From contig VXCM01000802.1 in assembly GCA_014773175.1 (NCBI GenBank), forward strand, positions 121,989 through 185,988: 64,000 nt of DNA, read 5' to 3'. Position numbers and translations under genes: made by a program. Below, one piece after another: positions 37,466-49,104 of this stretch. The first letter of the stretch is position 1, and every line of letters starts with the position of its first letter. This DNA is from Lucifuga dentata. Lineage: Eukaryota; Chordata; Actinopteri; Ophidiiformes; Bythitidae. Below the pieces are notes generated by a model, which saw nothing but the letters and a program-made list of their open reading frames with translations, was not told the DNA's origin and made no database searches.

Positions 37466-37610
37466 TGAGCTATTAAGTTTATGTGAAGTGACTTCATGAT
37501 GCTATGAACTGATTCTGGTGCCAATCTGGAGTGTTAACAGCCAAGCTTTCTCTTTTTCCACAGAAAATATATTGTAGCTGCTTTCCGGATCTCAAAATGG
37601 GGGAAGACAG
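37466..37610. repeat. Family C repeat, copy 1
   Basis: It is about 145 bp and shares with 39655-39800 the ordered words TATTAAGTT, CTGATTCTGGTGCCAATCT, AGTGTT, GCAGCTGC-like spacing, and TCTCAAAATG followed by AGACA. The class is unknown. Confidence 0.55.
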
Positions 37611-37624
37611 TCTGTGGTGTTACC

Positions 37625-37680
37625 CCTAGGGTACACGGCTACGTCAGGGTCACGGGGGCTGGAGCCTATTCCAGCATTAA
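37625..37680 (-). mobile_element. SINE-like retroposon tail fragment
   Basis: GTCACGGGGGCTGGAGCCTA followed by TTCCAGC matches the tail part of the copy at 62222 (GGTCACAGGGGGCTGGAGCC). Only about 50 bp are recognisable. Confidence 0.6.
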
Positions 37681-38179
37681 ACAGTGTTTAAAAAAAATAA
37701 ATAAAAATAAAAAATTGGAATGTGTGAATGAGCCCTGGTCAAGCTACAAAAGCGGGTAAAGTTTCCCTTTAAGTAAAGAACCTGACTGAATTTACTTAAT
37801 TTTAGTTTTATGTTTTTTTTAAATTCAAGTGGAGTACGATCAGGCAAAGTATTGACAATCAGTGTGTACAGGTCTAATAAAAAGATGGAACTGCATGTCT
37901 GGATTTCAGTGAATTCATCTGCATTTTCATTTCTGCATCACTTCTTCAGCAACCACAATCATGAAACTGCAAAACAGTTTGCATATTCCTATTTAAAAAT
38001 GATGATTTGACTACACAGCAAATTGATACATGGCAAGAAAAAAAAACATCCTACTGTTTTCCCAGTGATCCGATGGCTTGACAAAGAGAACAGGAAATCA
38101 CCTCAGGCCTGACACTCATGGCTGATTAACCTTCTGACATCACTGTGTCTTTTTTTAAAGGAAAGAGTCAGGTTTATAC

Positions 38180-38297
38180 CTTAAGGTTGCCTTTTATGCT
38201 GTCCAGCTCCTTCGATGTCTTGGAGAGTTGGTGCAAGATGCTGCTTCTTTCACTGAACACTTCCTTCAACTTCTTTTCCAACCCGTCATAGCCTTGT
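38180..38297 (-). CDS. luzp2: luzp2 coding exon A (human residues ~22-60 equivalent)
   Basis: Read on the minus strand, this 118-bp segment lies between a polypyrimidine-rich acceptor ending in ttaacag and a donor reading AAG|gtataa. One base of a split codon is followed by 39 codons starting QGYDGLEKKLKEVFSERSS and ending SIKGNLK. This matches the N-terminal coiled coil of vertebrate LUZP2, which begins just after the signal peptide, with no gap and mostly conservative changes. LUZP2 is a predicted secreted or ER-routed leucine-zipper coiled-coil protein expressed mainly in nervous tissue; its molecular function is poorly known. The exon starts in the phase expected if the signal-peptide exon ends in the first two bases of an arginine codon. 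That exon was not found in the window. The assignment rests on remembered family sequence plus splice sites and phases that agree with the three downstream exons. Confidence 0.93.
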
Positions 38298-38929
38298 CTG
38301 TTAAGAGAGGAGAAGAGTGGGATTTCACTATTAAACGTCTACCACTGATTCGGAGAATTCGCTCTTTATCGGCACCCTTGGGAGAAAAAGGTGGTTTAAA
38401 CTGGATTAAAAGAATCATCATTAGAGCTCAAGGCGAGAGGAATGGGAAGAAAACTATCTACTCAACACAGTCCCTTGGATGAATAAAAAAAAAATCTATT
38501 CTTTTCAATCAACTAATTTAGAGCAGCCTCATTTTACAGAAACGCGTCTTTTGACCTGAGGTAGGCCCCTCTATTTCCATTTAAATATTAATGTCATCCA
38601 ATTATTGAGGGGAACATCTACAGGGAACCTTTGTAAAATCTTGTTTTTCTCTTTGCAAAACTTAAAACCACTGCATAGACATTTTTGTAATTTTCCAAGG
38701 GGCAAATCTTATGATAACAGCATGTTTGGATTGAATTATAGTCATTATAAATATCTTATTTTTTGTTATGAATGGCTTAATTCCCACTGGTTGATGTAAT
38801 GCACAACTTTGGACAAAAAAAAAAGCAGAGTTGAAGGGAACAGACATTGAAGCTCATGACAGGACAACTGAAAAATCATTGAACTGATAGCTTTGATATT
38901 TTGGGGCTTCATACATATTCAGCCGACAA

Positions 38930-39165
38930 TCCATCCATTCTGAAAGGTCACAGCACCATTGGGTGAGAGGCAGGCTACACCCGAGACAGTCACCAGTCTG
39001 CATTCACACCTAAGGGCAATTTAGTTCCATGACTTTGGACTGGACGAGGAAACCAGAGCACCCAATGGAAACCCACTGAGCCAAAGGGACAACACACAGA
39101 AACCCACGCAAAAATGCTCCAGCTGGACTGAAACCCATTTCCAAACCCACTGTGTTGCCCTAGTT
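38930..39165 (-). mobile_element. Decayed copy of the same SINE-like retroposon
   Basis: The plus strand reads CAATCCATCCATTCTGAAAG, GGGTGAGAGGCAGGCTACAC, CATTCACACCTAAGGGCAAT and CACTGTGTTGCCCTAG. The order matches the copy at 62222 but with many substitutions and deletions. Confidence 0.7.
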
Positions 39166-39654
39166 TCATAGTTAACTAAGTGAATTCCTTATTGCCATTT
39201 CAGTCCCCACAATAAGAGATAATGATGTAGGAGCTGGCTACACACTCCCTTGCATTACCTGACACCAATCTCAAAACTAACTCACATAATACCCCATCCA
39301 TTAGATATGATGTATAATGATAAGGTAGTGCCAACTGTCTACAACACAAAGTTAATAATAGAACTGGTATTAACAAATTGACCTCAAACACAAGATGTGT
39401 TTATCAGGAGCCAAAATCAGGTCAGTCAACAAAATGGCAGAGTCTCTCAGTGACCTTCAATTGACCCATTTTGGTAAAAATCACTGCTTTGCAACTAGGC
39501 TGAAAAAAAAAAAAAAAAAAAAATTCTCACCTACACACAAAGACAGATATACTGAGGTTAATGATAAGGTTATGATAAAGATAATATTTTAGCTGAAGGA
39601 GGAAGGCATCTTTGCGTTGTGCAATGCAAAATCCACTTTTTTTTTTTGTTTTTT

Positions 39655-39800
39655 TAATTATTAAGTTATATTTGAAGCCACTATCAATTGATTCTGGTAT
39701 CAATCTTAAGTGTTCATTGTAAAGGCTGTGCTATCGCTTTTTACACCAAATATCACATGCAGCTGCCATCAAGGTCTCAAAATGAGGTAAGACAATCCAT
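39655..39800. repeat. Family C repeat, copy 2
   Basis: It matches copy 1: TATTAAGTTATATTTGAAGC, TTGATTCTGGTATCAATCTT, AAGTGTTCA and GGTCTCAAAATGAGGTAAGA. The copies are diverged, so this is an old low-copy repeat. Confidence 0.55.
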
Positions 39801-40125
39801 GACATTGAACATTGTACTTCACGTCACGTGTCAACATCACTGTCACGCCACGCCATGCCTCTCTATCAAGGCATATAAAACCAGATACCTTCTCTTTTCA
39901 GGGCTTTTAGGCACTTTTTGAATTTGTGAAGGAGGCATGGTCAAGCTAAAGTGGAGGTTTACACTTGCTCTTTGAACTCTGAATGGGTGATGGAAGAGCA
40001 GCATTTTTGTCATCACAACATTGAAACTAATCACACCCCAATATACAAAAACATGCCAATTACACAAGCACTGTAAACTGAAACCTCTTATACACACAGA
40101 GCAGACTTTTCAGTGAAGATGGAGC

Positions 40126-40128
<3 letters not shown>

Positions 40129-40187
<59 letters not shown>
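40129..40187. repeat. (TG)n microsatellite
   Basis: About 29 uninterrupted TG units. Confidence 0.95.
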
Positions 40188-40193
<6 letters not shown>

Positions 40194-40270
40194 TTGGCCG
40201 GGATATTATCTGCATATTTATAGATTTTGTTAAAGATGGAGAAAGGGTCAATGTGCCGATGTGCTGTTAA

Positions 40271-40301
<31 letters not shown>

Positions 40302-40770
40302 CCCCTTTTTGGTGCTACATTTTGGACAACATGTTATTCAATGCAGAGAATGTTCACAAATTTTACAATGTATGTCTTTAATGGCTAAATTAAAAGATGA
40401 ACTTTAAGTAAAATATGAGCAAAATGGTTCAAAAATAATCAAATAATTATGTTTGATTTATATATATATATATATATATCAGAATCTCCAACCAACAGGA
40501 AGGGTTCCAAAGCTTTAAGCAAAGATTAGACAATTGAATAATTCCTTCCTTTTTGCTGCATTTCACCAGAACACTCACTAAGCTCCTTTTTTTGCATAAA
40601 TCACATTTGAAAGGAGATTTTGGTTGACCACAACTCACTTACAGGGTTTAAAGGAAACAGAAAAATATGAAAAAACATGTAATGTTCATAGATGGAACAG
40701 ATTGATGGCACATTATCCTGAATCCTTGGCTTTGTTTCAACCTGGGCCTCCTTCCAAAACCTTACACACA

Positions 40771-41005
40771 GCCCCTGTCATAGATCCTAGCAGCAGATCA
40801 TACATAATAACACATAAATCAGAGATAGAGAAGCAACACCTCGGAAATAAATAAATAAATAACAGCATATTGAATACTGCACATGACAGCCCGTGTCATA
40901 GATCCCAGCAACAGATCATACATAATAACACATAAATCAGAGACAGAGAAGCAACACCTCGGAAATAAATAAATAAATAACAGCATATTGAATACTGCAC
41001 ATGAC
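40771..41005. repeat. 118-bp tandem duplication (two units)
   Basis: Unit 1 (40771-40888) and unit 2 (40889-41005) both run from GCCC-TGTCATAGATCC through CATACATAATAACACATAAA, CAACACCTCGGAAATAAATA and ATATTGAATACTGCACATGA. They differ at only a few positions. There is no N between them, and the differences argue for a real local duplication rather than an assembly overlap. Confidence 0.92.
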
Positions 41006-42184
41006 TTGCCACCATATGGCATTGGTGGGAAATTTATTGCAGGATCATGCAACCGGGGAAAGATGGGGTGAGAGATTCCTCCATCTGCCATATTATTCAT
41101 TACCCAATGGAATATCTATAAAATGAGCAAGACTCATCATTTGGGGGCCTACTGGCACAGAAACATCTATATTATAAGGTTCCTAGATAACAGCTAAAAG
41201 TCAGGATTTTAGCTCCAGTGGATCCAGTATAAATTGGTCATTACTGCCAAAATGGAACCAGCTGCATAACTGCATCATGACCATGATGACCAGTGTTTTG
41301 ACAACCTCCTTCCAAACAAAGATCACCCATTTCCTCTGCATAGAAGTGTGCTATGACGAGGACGGGCTATAACGAGGACCTGAGTGTCTGACATAAAAGT
41401 CCCGTGATCACAAATGGCACCACCAGGCACCAACTCGTAACACAGTAGTGCTGAGATAATGAAATCTTTCATTTCAGACCTCTGCTGTTTGAAATTATTC
41501 TCTGACTAGCTTCATGGAACTCATCAAAGTCCCAAGACTGAGAGGGAGGCATCATTTATTGGATCTAATTATTGAGGGCAAATATTTCTTTGCCCTTGGA
41601 GTCATAGCAGGTTTCTGAGTTATATGAGGCTAACCCTGCAGTGCGAAATAGACCTGCTGAAGGGTAAAGGGAGAGCCAGAGTAGACTGCAGTGATGGCCA
41701 AAGCCAAGCAATAAATGAAGTAGAGGCTGCGGGATCTGGTCTCAGAGAGACCTGCAGGAGCCCATGGTCCACTGTTCACACTGGTTAATCTCTAAACAAT
41801 AAAAAGTGGAGATATAGTAACACACAAGAGTGGCTATTTTTTTTATAACCTGCCGATTTTTTTTACAACTACAGTACACACGTTCCATTAAACTTCCTGC
41901 TGAAACGTGCTTCTGCCACTTTGCCAGCAATTTATGTTTGGAAGTCCTGGAGCCTCAATCCAGGTGTTTGAGTTCAAGATAATCTTTATTATCTGTGGGA
42001 GTTCATAGCAGTTGGCAGCAAGAGCATCAATTCAACACCATGTACACAACAGAACAAAACCAAGACGTTACAAGAGCTATGAAAATGTGTATCAGTAAAG
42101 TGTTTCTAAGGCTTATTGTCCATGAAAAAGCTTATTGTCATAAGAATACGAGATTTGCTAAAGCATGGATTGCATAATGTGTGC

Positions 42185-42734
42185 TTAAGGGCCATACCAG
42201 TGATTTTGCATGTTTAAGCCCATTAAATCAACCATTTTCCAAAACATAAAACTGCATTTTAGTTTTCCTCTATTTTCATCTTTCAAAATCAAATAGTTTG
42301 GTGATCACAACCTTAAAATTCAATGATTTGCCTGCTAACATGTTCATCTAAATGTAGAAGGAATGGTTGCTTTTAATTTCTCTATAAAAGCCGTCTTCTC
42401 CTGGAACTACTGTACTCTGTGGTGGAGGTATACATTTTCTTTCCCGCAGCTCTGTATTTAGACCAATTAATTAAGTAACTTTGATCCCCCTAAAAATAAC
42501 AGATGTTGTGTTTGCTGTGATGGATTACTTATCTCAAGCATGTTTGAAGTCCCTACAAGTTGATTTTAATAGCATGCTAGAATGAAGAGAAACCAGTGGC
42601 AGTCAGGAAGGTAGGGAAAACAATTCTAATATTTATTACTCCAGTAGTATGTTTTGGGAAGTGGTTGTTAGTGATGTGATATGTATGCGGATTGTACATA
42701 TTGCAACATAAAAAACCAGTATGGTCCTTCAAGT
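42185..42734 (+). mobile_element. Family A MITE, copy 8
   Basis: This forward copy starts TTAAGGGCCATACCAGTGAT and ends CCAGTATGGTCCTTCAA, where the right TTAA has become TCAA. The interior includes CTACAAGTTGATTTTAATAG and the other family words. Confidence 0.9.
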
Positions 42735-43496
42735 TGTCACCCACTTCCTTTCTTGCTATAAACCCTCATAAGTATCCATACAATAGGTGGAAGTTGTCCT
42801 CCATTATTTCATTTAACTCAGAAGTAATCTATTAGCAGAAAAAAAAAATTGATCTCCAAAAATATTTTGTTGTTATTATTATAGATGATACAGACAAATG
42901 TCAATGCTGCCCGAATCATCCACCATCTTTTTCTGACAACTTACTGCAGTTATATAATGACAGAGCAGTTTCCTGCTGGCAGAATGACTGACACAATGTC
43001 TCCAGTCCCCAACATGAGCCTGATCTGCTATTTTAGGAACTGAATGACTGATAATTGACTGATAAAAACAGGCAGTTCTGATGGGGACAAATTAAAGTGT
43101 GGGGTTTCTGCCAGGCCTAGTGCCTTTTAGGCCCCTCCCCCACTGTCTTCACCTTTAAATTTACACTATCCAATTTTATACAGCTGTACTAAAAATTATT
43201 ACTTCAAGGATCATTTTCCAATATGCCTCTTTTGCTTATTTTTTTTTTCTTTTTGTACTGTAATGTATCTCCTTTATTTATTTATTTATTTTATTTGTGA
43301 TATTTTATAGAGGAAATATTATGCTTCTTGTTATTTCCCCTTATTTCTATCATGAAATGTAGTAAGGCACTACATGTTAAACATTGTTAAAGTTGCAAAA
43401 CTATCTGTTTTGCATGTTTACATCAATATATAACACATTTGAATTTACCTGCTGACACATCTGATTAGACACCCTCACTAAGTACGAGACCACTGA

Positions 43497-43959
43497 GTAA
43501 TGCTGCATTTGTTATGAACTCAAGACTCGGAATTTTTGACTTCTAACTGAGAAAAGTCTAAGAAAACACCCCCTCAACTCAGAATTCCGACTCAGAAGGT
43601 TGGACAGGCTTTAACAACCCCAAGTTCAGCATTGATGTCATTTCAACACAGACACCATAAATAGTAATTTCTCTATTTACAAATGGACGTTTCAAAGCAT
43701 TTTCTTTAAATCAATCAGCATATGGGCACAGTAACAGGTTAACATGTAACAATGGCAGTGCAGAAGCTGTTTTGAAATGGTAAATAGCACCTTTTGGTCG
43801 AATGTAGCAAACAAAACAAGAGTTTTCATGAAAGCATCCATGTTGTCTCTCATTCAACTCAAACGCACAGTGATCCTAAGCCACATAATTCCGAGTTCTG
43901 AATTCCCACTTCCGAGGAAGTGGGAATTCAGAACTCAACTTACAACGAACGCAGCATAC
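43497..43959. mobile_element. MITE with CTCGGAATT/GAATTCCGA-type interior
   Basis: The left end is GTAATGCTGCATTTGTTATG. The right end in reverse complement is GTATGCTGCGTTCGTTGTAA. These make an imperfect inverted repeat of about 35 bp. The interior includes several versions of ACTCGGAATT and TCAGAATTCCGA, and a perfect 44-bp palindrome at 43893-43936. It appears inserted into a family D repeat, since family D words resume at about 43990. Confidence 0.68.
43893..43936. repeat. Perfect 44-bp palindrome
   Basis: Arms of 21 bp (GAGTTCTGAATTCCCACTTC plus C) pair exactly around the two central bases GA. It lies at the inner edge of the right end of the MITE at 43497-43959. Confidence 0.92.
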
Positions 43960-44414
43960 GAGTTTGCATCTGTGTTTCACAGTCTGAAGGTGTTGCCAGA
44001 TCAGGCCTGATAAAACTGACCAGTCAGAACACAGCATATTCTTTGCATTTGCTATTAATATTTTGGAAGTCATACTATGAATCTAAAGGACATAGTACCT
44101 CATTGCTGTCTGTCCTGCCCTGCAATGAAACAACGGAGTATGCCTTTGTCAGCAGAAATTGCAAATTTTGACAAAATGTGAATAGATTATATTATTTCCT
44201 CCTGCATAGTATAAACATAATCACATGTGGCAGAATGTTCAATGAACTGTTTAATAACATTAATATCGCCGTGGTTATACATTGTCTATGACGTTGTGTT
44301 CTGTAAATACCCAAAGCAGAGTCACCAAACACAAGAACACAAGACAGACGGCATAAAATTATCAGTCATCAGTTATCAAACCAAAATACATTTTTACATT
44401 AATCCAGTCAACTA

Positions 44415-44448
44415 TCCTCCTCCTCCTCCTCCTCCTCCTCCTCCTCCT
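44415..44448. repeat. (CCT)n microsatellite
   Basis: Eleven CCT units. A plus-strand frame reads it as polyproline, which is not evidence of a gene. Confidence 0.93.
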
Positions 44449-45708
44449 ATTTTTCTGCCTGGTCCCATTTTACTTCAAAGCAGAAAATGTAGTTGTTAGG
44501 TGGAACCAGGCAGCATGATTATAAGCACCAGGAAGCATTATAAGCAGGCAACAATTTAATTGTTACTGTTATTTCCTGTTGAAAATTTCCTACAGAAACC
44601 TTTCTTTTATCAAATCAACATTGTGTTCTCTTTGATCACATAAGACATTTTCATTATATGAGCATTTGATAGAAGCAGATTTAAAGATTTGATTAGTATT
44701 GATCACATTGTCCAATGAGAATAGCTTTGACTGAAAACTGAGGTGCCAGTGTTAAACGTGCTAATGCAGCATGCTACGACTGATATTGTTGGATGAAAAT
44801 TAAATATTTAATACTATACAAGGTAGCAGCCACACAAACCAGCAGCTTATGTTAATTCTGAGTTACCCTACTGAGTATAAAAGGAGTTTATTTGCCGTCA
44901 TGCAGATTATGGGCAGACAGCAGTTTATGTAGTACTTCCAATTTCAGGCTGGATTAATTATGCCATTAGGAAGGGGCAAATAAATAGTTTTAATAAGGGG
45001 GACTGGCCAAGGCCTGGCAGGGAATTAATATAGTCCTCTAGCAGACCATGACCACCATCCAACATGCAACAAAAATCAGGCATGTTTACCAAGTGTTGTA
45101 TAAACCTGGCAGACAGGCAGGGATATTAATTGCATGCATGTCAGAGAACGTGTGACACTACATTTTCTGTAATTGTTTCGTTCAGGAGCATGAAAACAAT
45201 GGGTGCTGAGGGAGCCAATTTTGCTTCACCAAGAAAAGTCAAACAGGAAAAGTCAAAACATCCCCGCAACATTTAAAAGCCTTACATGCAACCTTGAAAT
45301 TTCATAAACTAACAAAATCTAAATGATACAAATATTCCCACTAATGTAAAGTTGTTTTATGTAATGCTATAGATTTTAAAGAAATGGAGACTGATGAGGT
45401 TTAATTTCAATCTTTAATTTTTTTTTAACCATGTAAATTTAAAATGTTTGTTTTATTGACTGGATAAGAATTTGGTACTTTGGTCTTCATATATTAAAAA
45501 AAAAACATGCACCTGTTTTCCTGCTGTGTTTAGAAAAATTACATAATGTTCAACAACATCAGAAAACATTAATAACTCAAAATGAGTGTGATTATTAATA
45601 GACCTCTCAACAAGTTTGGAAATATAAGTGTTCCAATCACATTTTGAATTTTGATGGTGGAGCGGCCATTTTTTTCCCACATGAATCACAGATTGTACCT
45701 TTAAAGAT

Positions 45709-45841
45709 ACTCCCTAATTTTGTTTTTTTTTTTAGGCCCAATACCGTCCCCAAATTCCAACCTTGACCTCCAAGNACTCCCTAATTTTGTTTTTTTTTTT
45801 AGGCCCAATACCGTCCCCAAATTCCAACCTTGACCTCCAAG
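45709..45841. other. Exact 66-bp duplication around an N (assembly join)
   Basis: ACTCCCTAATTTTG, a poly-T, then AGGCCCAATACCGTCCCCAA through TTGACCTCCAAG occurs at 45709-45774 and 45776-45841, with N at 45775. Confidence 0.93.
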
Positions 45842-46740
45842 CCAGCTCACTGTTTATATTCTGAATTATTCACTGACTTTCTGAGGATATTTGGGTTTGT
45901 AAGGACACTACTGAGCACTATGACAAAAAAAAGGGAGCGTATCTATTCAGAAAAAGCCTTTACTGTCTGAAAAACATGCCGTGAATTAGACATTTCACAA
46001 TCCTGACCAAACTATTTCACAAATAGTGCAGTAAAAACAGCATCTTGTCATCTAGCAAATATTCTGCTAAAGCTCAAAACAAACATTATCAAAAAATAAT
46101 AATTAAATTATTCACAAAACTTAAATCAGAAACTGATGTTCTGATCATGTAAATATTAAAATAATGATTTGAAAACAAGTACTGTTCAACAGGGAGCTCT
46201 ATTACAAAACTAATTAACTGCTGAGCAATTTACATTTAATTGAAAAAAAAAAGTATTTTATCATTTGGACAGATGAAATTAATCCAATTTTACACATGAG
46301 CAGTAAGAGTTGATATTTTATATCTTTTACTTATTCTTGAGATTTATGACTGAAATTTATATAACATTTAGAAAATAATGGATTTCCTATACGTGATATG
46401 TGAACAGACTCTTTTCAGGCTACGTTGCAGAAAATGATACTGATTTACATTACACGTGAGGTACATTGTGATTTGAAAATGATTTTGTATGAGATCCCTC
46501 TGTTCTCACATTCTTAAAAACTAAGCTCTTTTAATTTGTGCATCACTTATGTTAAATAATTTTCCACCAAAGAGAGTTTTAGGCATTGAAATAGAAATTA
46601 TTAGCATATTAGCTGAATAATTCAGTGATTACTTGCAGGCATTTTCATGCATAAGTAGGTGCCAAGTACTTTCCCTCGACATTTAACACTGTCCTCTTTA
46701 CCACTGCATACTGTAAGTAGACAGAAAAACAGGCAGAGAT

Positions 46741-46826
<86 letters not shown>

Positions 46827-46856
46827 CAGATAGACAAATAGATAGAAAGATAGATT
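46741..46856. repeat. (GACA)n(GATA)n compound microsatellite
   Basis: About 50 bp of GACA units pass directly into about 55 bp of GATA units with a few GACA reversions. GATA/GACA repeats of this type are well known in vertebrate genomes. Confidence 0.93.
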
Positions 46857-47395
46857 CCATCTCCATAGACAATGAATCGTGAATTGTCTTGAACAAATGG
46901 TGGCTTTTAAAGCGTTCCTCGAACCTCTTATGGTTGCCAGCCTCAATTAAATCCGTATTTGAGTGTATCTAATGAGTTTTTGTCCAGCTTTTCTTTTCAG
47001 AACTGTGCAGCACTGTACTCCCAGCTTCAATAATTGCACTGTAATCAAGCTTTATTGTGCTCAGTCTGCTTTGTTTACTTTGAAAGGCGTACTTTGCCAA
47101 ACATCAATGCTTAGAGCTGTTGCAGAAGATAAAACACCCCCTTTTGTGAGGTAAAGCCTCATCTTTTCCCTCACAAACATTTTATGGCAAAATGTAATCC
47201 AGCTTTTTTTTTTTCAATTTTTTTGTGAGGCATACGAAACAAGATGTTCTACAACAGAGAGGCAACAACCTCAGGACGTGTTTCAGTTTAACTTTAATAC
47301 TGCATGTTCTTTGGCTTAATTCATAAGATTCATGGTATGAACAAAGGTACATCAAGCTAAGTAAATAAGTATATACTAGAAACTGTGTAATTCAT

Positions 47396-47770
47396 GCCCA
47401 CACTTCTACAACTTAGATCAAGACCAGACTCAGGTCACCAGATATAACATTTTGATAAGGGGAAATATAACCATGTTTCTCCATTCATAAATGCCAGTTA
47501 CCAGCCTCTTTTAGTGTTTGTCTTAAAAGAGGCTTTACTACGGTATTTCCTTATTTATATGTCGGGGGACCGATTCATGGAACACCCTGTCAAACAAAAT
47601 ATTTCTTTGGTATGAAATCTGGGTGAAGTTTTAAACTGTATTTTTCTCAGGTGTTATTAATCAATCAATAAATCTGATATTTAAGCCCACTCTGTTGATC
47701 AATCAGTTCATTTAATGACAAGTTTTATTCTCTTCCTCAAGCCTCATCTGCTGCTCTCTCTCTCGTGTTA
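47396..47770 (+). mobile_element. Family B MITE, left-half copy
   Basis: This forward copy carries AACATTTTGATAAGGGGAAA, ACCATGTTTCTCCATTCATA, TATTTCCTTATTTATATGTC, GGTATGAAATCTGGGTGAAG and TGATCAATCAGTTCATTTAA in family order. It stops shortly before the 21-bp minisatellite region and lacks the right half. Confidence 0.75.
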
Positions 47771-47947
47771 CCTCGCAAAACTTGCAAGATAACACAAGTG
47801 ACCTTGACCCAAGCACCAACTGAATGTCTTTGTTTTTAGTAAAATAAAATATATAATAAGTGTACAACTCAACAAATTACTCCAATGTTGCCTAGCAATG
47901 GCACACATTATAATATACTGTCACACTTCTGCTCAATGAAGGGTCAA

Positions 47948-48115
47948 GTTTTACATTATCTCACAAAAGTACTTCATTATCTTACAAAGGTTTTACGTTA
48001 TCTTGCAATACTTTTGCGTTATCTCACAAAAATTTTGCGTTATCTAGCAAAATTATTGCGTTATCTTGCAAACGTATTGCATTATCTCGCAAAACTTTTG
48101 CGTTATTTCGCAAAA
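47948..48115. repeat. 21-bp minisatellite, eight units
   Basis: There are eight consecutive 21-bp units of the form TTTTGCGTTATCTCGCAAAAC, each itself an imperfect inverted repeat. Because the period is a multiple of three, plus-strand frame 47885-48172 stays open and reads as eight leucine-rich heptads (VLHYLTK, LLRYLAK, ILRYLAK and similar). This is most likely a by-product of the repeat. A related inverted word (TTACCTCGCAAAACTTGCAAG) precedes it near 47770. Confidence 0.88.
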
Positions 48116-48877
48116 GGACTCGCTATTTTTTTGCCTTCCACAAATTATTTTTTTTCCTCCCATGTCCCCTGAGGGGATCCGTACCTAATCAGCTAAAGTG
48201 AAAATATTTTTATTTTTGTTATGAAATATTTTAAATGTTTATGTTGAAAAACACAGTATCCTATAGCAGCTTTCTGTTTATCCTTTGTGTAAGGCATAAT
48301 ATGTTTGCTCAAAAGACTGTAATCCTGAATAAGAACATTTATCTAACAACCTGAGGTCTGATTTACCCCAAACTGACTGATAGTGAAGAAGTCAAGAACT
48401 GGCAATAGGCAGGCAGATGAATCTGATTCACATCAAGGGCAATCAGCGATGCTTCTGCCCAACTTCCAAATGTCGTTCAGGGAAAACACAAGACAGTGAT
48501 CTGAGCCAGAGTGAGAAGAAGAATGAGGGCAGAGTGTGAGGTGGAGAATTTGGAATTGGATGACGGATGTGACTTGATTACTGGTTAACTACCCTGCTGG
48601 TGCATCACTCCGATCTGGATGAGAAACCTGCTGGAGGCTGGGTTATCAATTTAGAGTAGGCAGGACCCTATTTGAATCCATTGTTTCATTCCAGGCATGC
48701 TGACAGTTACAAGGCCCGTGTCTTGGAGTGAGCACAGGAGTTGGTTTTCTGGCTTATTTGCCATTGTGATTTGCCACCTGACCAACTCCTTAATAAAATC
48801 CTCTATCAAGCTTTTCATCAAATTTACTACTGTTCTGTTGGTATAAGGAAGATCCTGCACCTGTCACAATGTTATGG

Positions 48878-48879
<2 letters not shown>

Positions 48880-48923
<44 letters not shown>

Positions 48924-48924
48924 N

Positions 48925-48970
<46 letters not shown>
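48880..48970. repeat. (TC)n-N-(CA)n microsatellite
   Basis: About 22 TC units, an N at 48924, then about 23 CA units. Because of the N it is not certain that the two tracts are adjacent in the genome. Confidence 0.9.
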
Positions 48971-48973
<3 letters not shown>

Positions 48974-49104
48974 GCAACAGTTATAGCTAATGTGATGAAG
49001 TGCAAAATGAAGTCAAATGCAGTGGGAGGTGTTTCTTCAAGAAGAGATTGTGATACGGTTGAAATGCACAAATGTACACTCAGAGACAATGAAGGGAATT
49101 CATT

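Larger units (their letters stand above)
34188..38179 (-). other. luzp2: luzp2 intron between exons A and B
   Basis: This is a 4.0-kb intron. It contains a family E copy, a short (AC)n repeat, a family A copy with an internal deletion, a family C copy and a short SINE-tail fragment. Segments 34190-35260 and 35480-37000 are AT-rich without recognisable genes. Confidence 0.85.
43255..44080. repeat. Family D repeat, copy 1 (interrupted)
   Basis: It shares with the copy at 53221 the ordered words TTTGTGATATTTTA, ATATTATGCTT, AAAGTTGCAAAA and, after the nested MITE, ATCAGGCCTGAT and CAGTCAGAACACAGCA. Its class is unknown; it may be a DNA transposon derivative. Boundaries are approximate. Confidence 0.5.

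Noticed and set aside
46622..46946. Three overlapping minus-strand frames with YLSI and CLSV repeats
   Set aside because: They are translations of the GATA/GACA microsatellite.
47948..48115. Regularly spaced repeats, briefly considered as a CRISPR-like array
   Set aside because: The units are contiguous with no unique spacers and the genome is vertebrate. This is a minisatellite.
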